DNA from: Nocardioides daedukensis
Lineage (GTDB): Bacteria; Actinomycetota; Actinomycetes; Propionibacteriales; Nocardioidaceae
Direction of reading: 5' to 3'
Assembly (NCBI RefSeq): GCF_013408415.1
Contig: NZ_JACCAA010000001.1
Location: 3,745,835-3,809,834 of the forward strand
Length of the DNA: 64,000 nt
The translations under genes were made by a program, and so were the position numbers. Shown in pieces: positions 44,047 to 52,218 of the stretch. Every line of letters starts with the position of its first letter. Positions within the stretch are counted from its first letter, which is position 1. The notes under the pieces were generated by a model. It worked only from the letters and a program-made list of their open reading frames with translations, made no database searches and had not been told where the DNA came from.

Positions 44047-45290
44047 GCGCGGCAGTTCGCCGGGTCCGGGCGGCTCTCGCCTGGTTCGCACCGTTGGCCC
44101 GTCTCGCGGCACTCACCCGGCTCGCACCGTTGGTCGCCGCGGCGATGGTCCTGTTCGCCGTCACGGGGGCAGTCGTACTCAGCACTGCCGGATCGGCATC
44201 CGCCCATGCCCAACTCGTCTCCAGCACCCCCGGTGAGGGAGCAGTGGTCGAGACCGCGCCGACGGCGATCACCCTGGAGTTCAACGAGCGGATCGAGGCC
44301 CGTGCCGACGGCACCAGGATCTTCACCGGCGGCGGCACCGAGATCCCGGCGACGGTGAAGTCGGCGGATCGGACCGCGAGGATCACTCCCGCCCAGGGTC
44401 TGCCTGACGGGACCGTGGTGCTCAGCTGGGCCGTGGTCTCCGCGGACGGCCACGCCATCAATGGTTCGATCACCTTCGCGGTCGGTGCGCCTACCCCCGG
44501 CAACGTGGCCAACGACGCCTTCGAGGAGCCGGTCACGACCGGGATCGGGCCGGTCCGTTGGGTCCTCACGGGCATCGCCGTGTTCTCGGTCGTCGCCCTC
44601 GTGGTTGGGATCGGGCTCAACCGCCCACGCCTGGTGGAGGCCAGCTTTCGCCTCGGCGTGAGCGCCACCGTGCTCGTTGTCCTGTTCGCGGCCTTGGACC
44701 GCAACGCCCGAGGCTGGGACGGGCTGCGTGACTGGGGCGAGTGGGTTGACGGCTGGCTGAGCTGGCAAGGCTTGATCGTGGCCCTGGGCGTCCTCGTGGC
44801 GGCAAGTGCGGTGGCATCGATGCGGTCGACCCGGCGGCTCCCGGCGCTGCTGGCCGGGGTGCTGCTGGTCGTGCTGGTCCCGACGGCCTGGGCAACTGCC
44901 GGACCGACGCCGTCGCCGTCGATCGCACAGCCGGCCGGCGACCCGGTGGCCGAGGTCGATGTTGCCGGGCACACCGTCCGCGTTGAGTTCGCCAGTGTCA
45001 GCGTCGGCACCACCGAGGTCACCCTGAGCCTGCTCGAGGACGGCGACCCGGTGGCGGCGTACGCCGTCCCGCGACTGGCCCTGCGCACCGACGGCCTGGC
45101 CCTCGGTGATGTCCCGCTCGAGGAGACGGAGGCGGAGGGGGAGGGGGTGTATCGCGGGCGGGTCACCGTCCCGCAGCCGGGGGAGTGGACGGTCGAGGTC
45201 AGCGTGCGGATCGATGAGTTCGCCAACCCGGTGGTGGAGCTGCCGTTCCGGTTCGGGTCGCGAGCACCGGCGACATCGGGAGGTCACTGA
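44043..45290 (+). CDS. CopC-domain copper protein with membrane helices and C-terminal beta domain
   Basis: This 415-residue protein has a signal/anchor helix near 30-50, then mature HAQLVSSTPGEGAVV, the Cu-binding N-terminal histidine of CopC. VVSADGHAINGSITFAVG with a second conserved His ends the CopC domain (about residue 145). Four hydrophobic helices follow (170-295), then a C-terminal beta domain (about 305-405) of FixH/YtkA-like appearance. It is shorter than a full CopC-CopD fusion such as YcnJ. Probably takes part in periplasmic copper handling or uptake with YcnI. Confidence 0.88.
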   Translation: MSAAVRRVRAALAWFAPLARLAALTRLAPLVAAAMVLFAVTGAVVLSTAGSASAHAQLVSSTPGEGAVVETAPTAITLEFNERIEARADGTRIFTGGGTEIPATVKSADRTARITPAQGLPDGTVVLSWAVVSADGHAINGSITFAVGAPTPGNVANDAFEEPVTTGIGPVRWVLTGIAVFSVVALVVGIGLNRPRLVEASFRLGVSATVLVVLFAALDRNARGWDGLRDWGEWVDGWLSWQGLIVALGVLVAASAVASMRSTRRLPALLAGVLLVVLVPTAWATAGPTPSPSIAQPAGDPVAEVDVAGHTVRVEFASVSVGTTEVTLSLLEDGDPVAAYAVPRLALRTDGLALGDVPLEETEAEGEGVYRGRVTVPQPGEWTVEVSVRIDEFANPVVELPFRFGSRAPATSGGH

Positions 45291-45383
45291 CCGCGGACAT
45301 GATTCGCAACGTTCCTGCCGCGGCCCGGTCGCGTCCCTGTCGCATCCCGGGTCGCAGCCCTGTCTTTGGCACCGGATCCCCAC

Positions 45384-45389
45384 TAGCGT
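45384..45389 (+). promoter_or_regulatory. -10 hexamer TAGCGT before the PEP-mutase-family gene
   Basis: TAGCGT, 7 nt, ATG 45397, no Shine-Dalgarno sequence. It argues against the longer open frame upstream (from 45106). Confidence 0.55.
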
Positions 45390-45396
45390 GGCGAGC

Positions 45397-46212
45397 ATGA
45401 CCGACGACTCGCAGACCACAGATCGCACCAAGTCCAAGGGCACCGAGCTGCTGCGCCTGCACCAGGACACGACCCTGCTGACGGTGGTGAACGTGTGGGA
45501 CGTGATCAGCGCGAAGGTCGTGGCCGACACGCCGGGCACGACCGCGCTGGCCACGGCGAGCCACTCGATCGCGGCCTCCAGGGGCTACGAGGACGGCGAG
45601 AACATCCCGGTCGACGAGATGATCGCGGAGGTCGCCCGGATCGCCGCCGCCGTGGATCTCCCGGTCTCCGCGGACCTCGAGGGAGGGTACGGCGACCCGG
45701 CCGGCACGATCCGCAAGGCGATCGACGTCGGCATCGTCGGCGCCAACATCGAGGACCAGATGCGCCCGCTCGCCGAGGCGGCCGGCAACGTCGAGGCGAT
45801 GATGAAGGTGGCCTCGGACGCCGGGATCGACTTCGTCCTCAACGCCCGTACCGATGCGTTCGTCAAGGCCGGAGCAGCGCTCAAGTCCGGGGAGAGGCAG
45901 CGCGCCGACGTGCTCGCTGAGGCCAAGGAACGCGGCCTGGCCTATCTGGACGCAGGCGCGCCCGTCGTGTTCGTCCCCGGAGTGCTCGAGGACGCCGAGG
46001 TTGCCGAGCTTGCCGAGGCGTTCGGCCCGCAACGACTCACCTTGATCGGGCTTCCCGGCGTACCGCCCCTGGCCCGGCTCCAGGAGCTCGGTGTCGGACG
46101 TGTCTCCTACGGGCCGATGTCCCAGCGAGTTGCGCTGACCGCGCTGCAGGAGCTGGTCGAGGCAGTGCACGGGGGTGGGGGAGTTCCCTCGACGATGCGC
46201 GCGTTGAACTGA
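45397..46212 (+). CDS. Isocitrate lyase/phosphoenolpyruvate mutase family protein
   Basis: This 271-residue TIM-barrel protein has the family metal-binding signature DLPVSADLEGGYGDP and IVGANIEDQ, then FVLNARTDAF. It lacks the KKCGH-type catalytic loop of isocitrate lyase, so it is closer to the PEP mutase/carboxyvinyl-carboxyphosphonate group of uncertain substrate. Predicted leaderless. It abuts the marR gene tail to tail (4-bp gap). Confidence 0.87.
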   Translation: MTDDSQTTDRTKSKGTELLRLHQDTTLLTVVNVWDVISAKVVADTPGTTALATASHSIAASRGYEDGENIPVDEMIAEVARIAAAVDLPVSADLEGGYGDPAGTIRKAIDVGIVGANIEDQMRPLAEAAGNVEAMMKVASDAGIDFVLNARTDAFVKAGAALKSGERQRADVLAEAKERGLAYLDAGAPVVFVPGVLEDAEVAELAEAFGPQRLTLIGLPGVPPLARLQELGVGRVSYGPMSQRVALTALQELVEAVHGGGGVPSTMRALN

Positions 46213-46216
46213 CGGC

Positions 46217-46699
46217 CTAGCGTCCCTGCGGCTCGACGATGAGACTGCGCGGGCGCGGCCACGGCCGTCCCTCCCGCTCCTCGATGTCGAGGTTGAACCG
46301 GTGCAGGAGGGCGGCGAGCTGCTCGACGTCCGCCTCGGGCCACTCGGCCAGCACTCGCTTCAGTCCGTTGACGTTGCCCCTGCGCTCCCGGTCGAGCTGC
46401 TTGCGGCCGGACTCGGTGACCAGGAACTTGCGGGCCAGTCCGCCCTCGGGGTCCGGGATCCGTTCGACCAGCCCGTCACGCATCATCGCCGCGGTCTGCC
46501 GGTTGAGCGTGGAGGCGTCGAGCCCGAAGGCCTCGCTGAGCTGACCGATCGACATCGGTCCCTCCATCAGCAGGCGGGTGAGCAGCGTGTAGGCGCTGCG
46601 GTCGAGGTGTGGCTTGCCGTCGGCAGCACGGCGGGTCGGGGCAAGTTGACGCATCAGCACCAGGGTCTCGAACTCGATTGCCCGAAAGCTGTCGGTCAC
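46217..46699 (-). CDS. MarR family transcriptional regulator
   Basis: This 160-residue winged-helix regulator has the DNA-binding segment MSIGQLSEAFGLDASTLNRQTAAMMRDGLVER and a wing (PEGGLARKFLVTESGRKQL). GTG 46699 follows GGAG at 8 nt, ruling out the longer frame to 46939. It is divergent from an MFS exporter, the usual arrangement for local repression released by a ligand. A candidate operator lies over the exporter promoter. Confidence 0.92.
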   Translation of the reverse strand: MTDSFRAIEFETLVLMRQLAPTRRAADGKPHLDRSAYTLLTRLLMEGPMSIGQLSEAFGLDASTLNRQTAAMMRDGLVERIPDPEGGLARKFLVTESGRKQLDRERRGNVNGLKRVLAEWPEADVEQLAALLHRFNLDIEEREGRPWPRPRSLIVEPQGR

Positions 46700-46835
46700 G
46701 ACAGGTTCTCCAATCCTCTGGGTGCATTCGCCAGCGAGGCGCCGTACCGCGCTGTCTGGTCGCGGTGCGTTGTCAGGGTGTGCTGCCACGCGTGTCGTGG
46801 AGCGACGTCTTCGGTGGAAGTGTAATACGCACAAC

Positions 46836-46852
46836 ATATGCATGATGCACAT
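46836..46852. promoter_or_regulatory. Candidate MarR operator in the MFS promoter
   Basis: ATATGCAT-G-ATGCACAT is an imperfect palindrome (6 of 8 pairs) lying where the -35 of the MFS gene should be, given its -10 TACAGT at 46860-46865. MarR proteins typically bind such sites. Confidence 0.4.
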
Positions 46853-46859
46853 CCCCGTG

Positions 46860-46865
46860 TACAGT
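46860..46865 (+). promoter_or_regulatory. -10 hexamer TACAGT before the MFS gene
   Basis: TACAGT, 8 nt, GTG 46874, no Shine-Dalgarno sequence. Confidence 0.5.
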
Positions 46866-46873
46866 TCCATCCT

Positions 46874-48367
46874 GTGTCGAATACAAGCATTGATTCCCCG
46901 CCCGGCTGCGCAGCCAGTCCCCGCCCCGCAGACGAGCACCTCGACTCCCCGAGTGCCATCGTCTGGGTCCTGTCCATCGCCGGGATCACCGCTGCCCTGA
47001 TGCAGACGCTGGTCGTTCCGCTGATCGGCGACCTCCCGGTGCTCCTCGACACGACCGCCTCCAACGCCGCATGGGTGATCACGGCGACGCTGCTCACCGC
47101 GGCCGTGGCCACCCCGGTCAGCGGACGACTCGGCGACATGTACGGCAAGCGCCGGATGATGCTGTTCTGCGCCGGCGCCCTGATCCTCGGCTCGCTCGTC
47201 TGTGCCCTGGCCGCGGGCGTCGTACCGATGATCGTCGGTCGCGGTCTGCAGGGCGTGGGGATGGGGATGATCCCGCTCGGCATCTCGGCAATGCGCGACC
47301 TGCTGCCCGCGGAGAAGCTCGGCACCTCGATCGCCCTGATGTCCGCCTCGATGGGCGTCGGCGGCGCGCTCGGCCTGCCGATCGCGGCCCTGGTCGCCGA
47401 GAACCTGAACTGGCGGGCACTGTTCTGGGGCTCGACCGGTCTGGCAGTCCTGATCTTCGTCCTGATCCTCACCCTCATCCCGGCGACCGAGGTTGTCGGT
47501 CGCGATGAGGAGACCTTCGACTTCGTCGGCGCCGTCGGGCTCGGCGTCGGCCTGGTCGCCCTTCTGCTCGGTGTCTCCAAGGGCGCGGACTGGGGTTGGA
47601 GCAGCACGACCACCGTGGGCCTGCTGATCGGCTCAGTGGTGGTCCTGATCGGCTGGGGCTGGTTCGAGCTCCGTCAGCAGGACCCGCTGGTCGACCTGCG
47701 AGTGACCGCCCGTCCGGTCGTCCTGCTCACCAACCTGGCCTCGTTGGTGGTCGGCTTCTCGATGTACGCGCAGTCGCTGATCATCCCGCAGATCATGCAG
47801 CTGCCCGCGGTCACCGGCTACGGCCTCGGCCTCTCCATGCTGGAGATGGGCCTGTGGATGGCCCCCGGTGGCCTGATGATGATGCTGATGTCGCCGCTGG
47901 GCGCCAAGCTCTCGCACGCCAAGGGCCCCAAGGTCACGCTCGCGTTCGGCGCGTTCCTGGTCGCCCTCGGCTACCTCGCCGCGGCGCTGATGATGGGTGC
48001 TGCCTGGACCCTGCTGATCGCGGTCTGCATCGTCAGCTCGGGAATCGGCTTTGCCTATGGAGCGATGCCGGCCCTGATCATGGGCTCCGTGCCGATCTCC
48101 GAGACCGCTTCGGCGAACAGCTTCAACACCCTGACCCGCTCCATCGGTACGTCGTTCTCGGCGGCCGTCGTGGGTGTCGTCCTGGCGCAGATGAGCACCA
48201 CCCTCGGTGGATACTCGATTCCGACCGAAGCCGGCTTCAGGACCGGGCTCCTGATCGGTGCGGGAGTGGCACTGCTCGCCACGTTGATTGCGATGGCGAT
48301 CCCGACGCGGGCAAGCCTCGAGGCAGAGGCGAACATCGAGCACGAGGTGTCCGCCTCCGCACACTGA
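46874..48367 (+). CDS. MFS drug-efflux transporter (DHA2 type, 14 helices)
   Basis: This 497-residue permease shows about 14 hydrophobic helices. The motif A region is GRLGDMYGKRRMMLF between helices 2 and 3, and the motif C-like stretch is SMGVGGALGLPIAALVAE. It likely exports drugs or toxic metabolites by proton antiport. GTG 46874 is preferred to the ATG at 46838, which lies upstream of the predicted transcription start and inside the operator. The divergent marR gene probably controls it. Substrate unknown. Confidence 0.9.
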   Translation: MSNTSIDSPPGCAASPRPADEHLDSPSAIVWVLSIAGITAALMQTLVVPLIGDLPVLLDTTASNAAWVITATLLTAAVATPVSGRLGDMYGKRRMMLFCAGALILGSLVCALAAGVVPMIVGRGLQGVGMGMIPLGISAMRDLLPAEKLGTSIALMSASMGVGGALGLPIAALVAENLNWRALFWGSTGLAVLIFVLILTLIPATEVVGRDEETFDFVGAVGLGVGLVALLLGVSKGADWGWSSTTTVGLLIGSVVVLIGWGWFELRQQDPLVDLRVTARPVVLLTNLASLVVGFSMYAQSLIIPQIMQLPAVTGYGLGLSMLEMGLWMAPGGLMMMLMSPLGAKLSHAKGPKVTLAFGAFLVALGYLAAALMMGAAWTLLIAVCIVSSGIGFAYGAMPALIMGSVPISETASANSFNTLTRSIGTSFSAAVVGVVLAQMSTTLGGYSIPTEAGFRTGLLIGAGVALLATLIAMAIPTRASLEAEANIEHEVSASAH

Positions 48368-48403
48368 CCGACGTGTCGCGACCCAGCGTTGAGAGGCAGA
48401 CCT

Positions 48404-48496
48404 GTCGACAAGTGCCGGGTCGCGCACTTGGCGCAGCGCTGACCTGTCAACAAGTGCCGGGTCGCGGACGCTGGCGTGTCAACAACTGCCGGGTCG
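48404..48496. repeat. Convergent-intergenic repeat array, locus 4 (three copies)
   Basis: Three copies of GTC(A/G)ACAA(C/G)TGCCGGGTCG start at 48404, 48446 and 48478 (periods 42 and 32). All lie in the opposite orientation to locus 1. The array sits between the convergent MFS and lipoprotein genes. Confidence 0.88.
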
Positions 48497-48513
48497 CGCA
48501 GGGGTCTTGAGGC

Positions 48514-49185
48514 TCAGCCTCGGAGCTGCTGCAGCAGGGCCTGAGCCGTCTGGGTGAGTGCCTCGCCGGAGAGCCCGCCGCCAGTCAGCGTCAGGGCCAC
48601 GTCGCCGGGGCCGCGGCCGTCGAGCCGCGAGGTGGCGACCCGGTCACCGGCCAGGACGACCTCGCCCTTGGCCGGCGCGGTCTCCACGAAGCCCTGGACC
48701 TGGGCGCTGGCCAGCTGCGCGTCCTTCTGAACGGTGGGCAGCACCAGGAAGAGTGCGTTCACCTCGGACGTCGGGGTTGCCACGATCGAGACCTTGAGGT
48801 TCTTCTCGCCCACGGCGTAGTGACACTCGATGAACGTCGCGGCGAAGGCGTCGATCAGGGAGGTGCCGTCCACCTGTGCCTGGGTCGGGTCCTCGGCCGG
48901 TTTCTCGGACGTCGAGACCGAGGCGGTCGCCTCGGTGAACGTCGCGTCGCCAGCCTGGCCGCCGGCTCGGAGCGCCTTCGCGACGTTGAGTGTCACCGGG
49001 CAGGTGCGCGGTGACTCACCCGCCACCTGGGCGGCTGTGCGCACCTTCTCAGCGGACGAGGCCTCGATCGCCGTCGATTCCGCGCCGCATCCAGCCATCG
49101 CGACTGCGCCGAGCAGGGCGGTCGGCACGAGGGTCGCCAGACGGGCGACGCGCGAGGGCCGTGCCGCTCGAGAGGTGTGGGTCAT
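48514..49185 (-). CDS. Hypothetical lipoprotein
   Basis: This 223-residue protein has a lipoprotein signal with lipobox AMAGC (about residue 33), then a soluble domain of about 185 residues with two cysteines (PRTCPVTL, FIECHYAV). No known domain recognised. It should be anchored on the outer face of the membrane. ATG 49185 has a GGAGAG upstream at about 10 nt. Its stop lies 18 bp from repeat locus 4. Confidence 0.75.
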   Translation of the reverse strand: MTHTSRAARPSRVARLATLVPTALLGAVAMAGCGAESTAIEASSAEKVRTAAQVAGESPRTCPVTLNVAKALRAGGQAGDATFTEATASVSTSEKPAEDPTQAQVDGTSLIDAFAATFIECHYAVGEKNLKVSIVATPTSEVNALFLVLPTVQKDAQLASAQVQGFVETAPAKGEVVLAGDRVATSRLDGRGPGDVALTLTGGGLSGEALTQTAQALLQQLRG

Positions 49186-49225
49186 GGCAGGGATGCTCTC
49201 CAGGGTCGTGCGTGATCAAACTCGA

Positions 49226-49561
49226 TCACGAATAACGGTGGCTCTTCGCCGAGTGTCCCTTTTCGCGCGTGCAGGTCCGACCGTTCATCGAACGGTGCCC
49301 GCAGAGCTCCTCGTCGGTGGGACCAGTGCCCTGTGCCGAACCAGAGTCATCGGGCTTCGAAGGCTCTGCTGTCTTCTGCGCAGTCTTCTTCGGGGCAGCC
49401 GACTTGCGGGTGGCGGGTGCGCCGGTTGCGTCGGAGGCATCCGACGGGGCCACCTTTGCCGTCTTCGCGGCACTGGCTCCCGGGGTCGCCGTCTTCGCCC
49501 GCGCACGGGCCCGCTCGTAGCGCTCTTCGCGCATCGCCCGAAGGTTGTCCATCTTGCTCAT
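49226..49561 (-). CDS. Small Lys/Ala-rich protein with C-terminal Cys/His cluster
   Basis: This 111-residue protein starts with a basic helix (MDNLRAMREERYERARARAK), continues with an Ala/Lys/Pro-rich disordered middle, and ends with ELCGHRSMNGRTCTREKGHSAKSHRYS-like spacing of C-x-H...C...H...H over 25 residues, a likely zinc site. The tail resembles short CGH...C...GH modules seen in other actinobacterial proteins. No function can be assigned. A basic body suggests nucleic-acid contact. Confidence 0.7.
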   Translation of the reverse strand: MSKMDNLRAMREERYERARARAKTATPGASAAKTAKVAPSDASDATGAPATRKSAAPKKTAQKTAEPSKPDDSGSAQGTGPTDEELCGHRSMNGRTCTREKGHSAKSHRYS

Positions 49562-49622
49562 CGTCGCTTCACGAGCGTGACTCTAGTCGTCGTCACCGAC
49601 AACGGCTCGGGCAGACGGTCGG

Positions 49623-50714
49623 TCAGTAGCCCAGGAAGTTGTCGCCCACTGCGGGTGCCTCGGTGAGCACGCGCATGGCGAACGCAGTGGTGTGCGGCTG
49701 GTTGAGGTGGCCGACCACGCGCGAGACCCGGTCCGGATCGAGGGGGAGCAGCCCCGGCGTACCCGGGATGTCCGGGGTCAGGCCGAGGTCGAGGTCGGTG
49801 CGGCCGGACATGATCCGGACGTTGAAGTCATAGCGTTCGCGAGCAGCCGGAGCGGTCAGCCGCTTCAACAGCGCCGAGCCGATTCGCCGCGTCCCTGCCT
49901 CCTCGGCCCAGGAGTCCAGCGTGGCAACCAGAGTGGCACCGCCGCAGTGGTCGATGTCGGCCCAGACCTCCTGCATCGAGCCCATCTGCTCGAGCAGGAT
50001 CGGCGCGGTCTTCTCGCCGATGCCCGGTACGCCGGGCAGGTTGTCGCTGGCATCGCCACGCAGGGCGGCGAACTCGAGATAGTTCGCCGCGGCGACGCCG
50101 TACATCGCGTGCAGGCGCTTGGGGTTCAGCAGCGGTGAGTTGCCCATCCCACCGTTGATCAGCCGGAGCACCTGGGTGTGCTCGCTGATGTGCGCGAAGG
50201 AGTCGCGGTCCGAGGTGACGATGACGCAGTTCCAGTCGTTCTGCTCAGCCCAGGTCGCGGCCGAGGCGTTCACGTCGTCGGCCTCCAGGCCAGGGGGAGT
50301 CAGGGTGGCCATGCCGAGGGCGTCGAGCAGGGATGCGGCGCGCTCGAGCTGGTCGACCAGGGCAGCGTCCTTGGGTGCACGCCCGGCCTTGTAGTCGGGA
50401 TAGAACGCCTCGCGCTCGGAGCTCTCCCGGTCATCGATCCCGAAGATCACCGCGTCCGGCGCGAACTGCTCGATCGCCTCGATGATCTGGCGCAGCATCC
50501 CGTGCAGGGCCCATGCCGGCCGACCGGTCCGGTCGAGCAGACCGCTCTCGGCACGCGCGTGGTGGTTGCGGTGCAACAACGACGGCGCATCGACGGCGAG
50601 GAGCAGCTTACGCTGCGAAGGGTCGCTCGCCCGGGCGCTCGCAGGCCCAGACCCAGACCCAGGGACGGGGACGGGGGCGGGGAGCTGCGGGGTGACGGCA
50701 TCAAGTGGAGGCAT
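49623..50714 (-). CDS. 5'-3' exonuclease (Pol I N-terminal/FEN type)
   Basis: This 363-residue nuclease has the metal-binding aspartate pattern of the FEN/Pol I 5'-nuclease: LLLAVDAPSLLHRNHHA, FGIDDRESSEREAFYPDYKAGR, GLEADDVNASAATWA and VIVTSDRDSF. The H3TH region ALRGDASDNLPGVPGIGEKTA follows. It has no polymerase domain, so it is a stand-alone nuclease as common in actinobacteria. ATG 50714 lies 11 nt after TAGTAT; the frame upstream to 50957 is not supported. The first 35 residues are Pro-rich. Confidence 0.9.
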   Translation of the reverse strand: MPPLDAVTPQLPAPVPVPGSGSGPASARASDPSQRKLLLAVDAPSLLHRNHHARAESGLLDRTGRPAWALHGMLRQIIEAIEQFAPDAVIFGIDDRESSEREAFYPDYKAGRAPKDAALVDQLERAASLLDALGMATLTPPGLEADDVNASAATWAEQNDWNCVIVTSDRDSFAHISEHTQVLRLINGGMGNSPLLNPKRLHAMYGVAAANYLEFAALRGDASDNLPGVPGIGEKTAPILLEQMGSMQEVWADIDHCGGATLVATLDSWAEEAGTRRIGSALLKRLTAPAARERYDFNVRIMSGRTDLDLGLTPDIPGTPGLLPLDPDRVSRVVGHLNQPHTTAFAMRVLTEAPAVGDNFLGY

Positions 50715-51020
50715 GGGCTGGGCCCATACTACGTATCCGCGGCGGGGCGTGGCGCGGGCCAAGCGGACGTTGCCCAGGTGCTGATCGCCCTTCGAATCGC
50801 TGGCGCGAATCGCCCGGGAACTCGCCGAATCTCCGGTCCGTGGCCGATGCGCTATGCTTGAGGAGTTGAAGGGATGGCTCCTAGAGTCGTCCTGGCCGTG
50901 CACCAAGTCGCGGCCTGTATCTCGTACTCCTGGTTTCGGTTCGCTGGACATCGGCACGGGCGGATGTCTTCAGCAGTTTCGGAGGCACAGTGTCTCCGGC
51001 ACCGAACAAAGGAAAAGATC
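50715..51020. other. Divergent intergenic region with cspA-type promoter and long 5' UTR
   Basis: This 306-bp gap holds the TAGTAT -10 of the exonuclease (minus) near 50725. On the plus strand it holds TATGCT (50853-50858), the best -10 for the cold-shock gene. That gives a 5' UTR of about 155 nt, in keeping with thermoregulated csp leaders. An in-frame ATG at 50874 would add 49 residues to the cold-shock protein, but these look like untranslated sequence. Confidence 0.5.
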
Positions 51021-51224
51021 ATGGCTCAGGGAACTGTCAAGTGGTTCAACGCTGACAAGGGCTTCGGCTTCATCGCGCAGGAGGACGGCGGCGAGGACGT
51101 GTTCGTCCACTTCTCCGCGATCCAGACCAACGGCTACAAGTCGCTCGACGAGAACCAGAAGGTCGAGTTCGACCTCGCCCAGGGCCCCAAGGGTCCCCAG
51201 GCTGAGAACGTCCGCGCTCTCTGA
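51021..51224 (+). CDS. Cold-shock protein (CspA family)
   Basis: This 67-residue OB-fold protein binds single-stranded RNA and DNA. RNP1 KGFGFIAQ and RNP2 DVFVHFSAI are intact and the length is standard. ATG 51021 follows AAAGGAAAAG. It is monocistronic: a long 5' leader precedes it and a perfect hairpin terminator follows 9 bp after the stop. Confidence 0.97.
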   Translation: MAQGTVKWFNADKGFGFIAQEDGGEDVFVHFSAIQTNGYKSLDENQKVEFDLAQGPKGPQAENVRAL

Positions 51225-51232
51225 TTTCCCTT

Positions 51233-51269
51233 CGAAGGGCCCCGACCGCACTGCGGTCGGGGCCCTTCG
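51233..51269 (+). terminator. Perfect 18-bp hairpin terminator of the cold-shock gene
   Basis: The left arm CGAAGGGCCCCGACCGCA (51233-51250) and its exact complement (51252-51269) surround one base. There is no T-tract, as is usual for high-GC actinobacterial hairpin terminators. Confidence 0.85.
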
Positions 51270-51339
51270 TGCATCTCCGGCGTTCCGCTCAGTGGACGGG
51301 CCCCTGTGCATGGGGATCGAGACCCATCAGGCTCTACCC

Positions 51340-52140
51340 ATGACGACCACCGACGCGGCAGTCGAGCAGGCCGCCCAGCGACTCCTCGAGGCACAGTCCA
51401 CCCGCACCCCGTGCGCCCCGATCCGGGACCTGATCGGTGACGCGGACGTCCCGCGCGCGTACGCCGTACAGGAGCGGACCACCGCCGCCCGAGTCGCCGG
51501 CGGCGCGACCGTGATCGGACACAAGATCGGTCTCACCTCGAAGGCCGTCCAGGACCAGCTCGGTGTCGACCGACCCGACTTCGGGATCCTCTTCGACGAC
51601 ATGGGCTATGCCGAGTCGGACGTCGTACCGATGGAACGCCTGCTCCAGCCGAAGGCCGAGGCCGAGGTCGCGTTCGTGCTCGCCGAGGACCTGGTCGAGG
51701 GCGAACTGGACGTCGAACAGGTCCGGGGCGCGGTGGCCTTTGCGGTCGCAGCCATCGAGATCGTCGACAGCCGCGTTGCCGACTGGAACATCTCCTATGG
51801 CGACACGGTGGCGGACAACGCGTCCAGCGGCCTCTATGTGCTCGGTGCGAACCAGGTCCCGCTCACCGACTTCGAGCCGGTCGAGACCGAGATGACGATG
51901 TCGATCAACGGCGAGCAGGTCTCCTCGGGCAACGGCGCCGCCTGCCTCGGCGACCCGCTGGCCGCCCTGTCCTGGTTGGCGCGGACCGCCCGCGACGTCG
52001 GTACGCCGTTGCGCGCCGGCCACCTGGTTCTCTCCGGCGCCTTGGGCCCGATGGCATCGGTCCCGGCCGGAGCCAGCGTGACTGCCGAGATCAGCGGCCT
52101 GGGCACGGTGACCGCCACCTTCTCCGCCGCCGCCGACTGA
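51340..52140 (+). CDS. 2-keto-4-pentenoate hydratase family protein
   Basis: This 266-residue protein matches the MhpD/fumarylacetoacetase-like hydratase family. Blocks are GHKIGLTSKAVQDQLGV, DFGILFDDM, the metal-binding KAEAEVAFVLAEDL, AIEIVDSRVADWNI, DNASSGLYVLG and the C-terminal GHLVLSGALGPMASV. It would hydrate 2-hydroxypenta-2,4-dienoate in aromatic meta-cleavage, but no other pathway gene is near. ATG 51340 is chosen; ATG 51310 is in frame. Neither has a clear Shine-Dalgarno sequence. Confidence 0.88.
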   Translation: MTTTDAAVEQAAQRLLEAQSTRTPCAPIRDLIGDADVPRAYAVQERTTAARVAGGATVIGHKIGLTSKAVQDQLGVDRPDFGILFDDMGYAESDVVPMERLLQPKAEAEVAFVLAEDLVEGELDVEQVRGAVAFAVAAIEIVDSRVADWNISYGDTVADNASSGLYVLGANQVPLTDFEPVETEMTMSINGEQVSSGNGAACLGDPLAALSWLARTARDVGTPLRAGHLVLSGALGPMASVPAGASVTAEISGLGTVTATFSAAAD

Positions 52141-52141
52141 A

Positions 52142-52151
52142 CGACGGGTCG
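52142..52151. repeat. Half-copy remnant of the convergent-intergenic repeat
   Basis: CGACGGGTCG just after the hydratase stop matches the right half (GACGGGTCG) of repeat copies. It lies in the 78-bp gap between convergent genes. Short, so weak. Confidence 0.3.
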
Positions 52152-52218
52152 CGCACCCGGCCCACACTGGGCCGGGGCTGATCGGTGCGCCTCAGGTGCG
52201 CCCGACCGGCTGGCGGGA

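Noticed and set aside
50874..51020. N-terminal extension of the cold-shock protein from ATG 50874
   Set aside because: The extension (49 residues) has no similarity to Csp proteins. The standard 67-residue form has its own ribosome site, and the region fits a csp 5' UTR.
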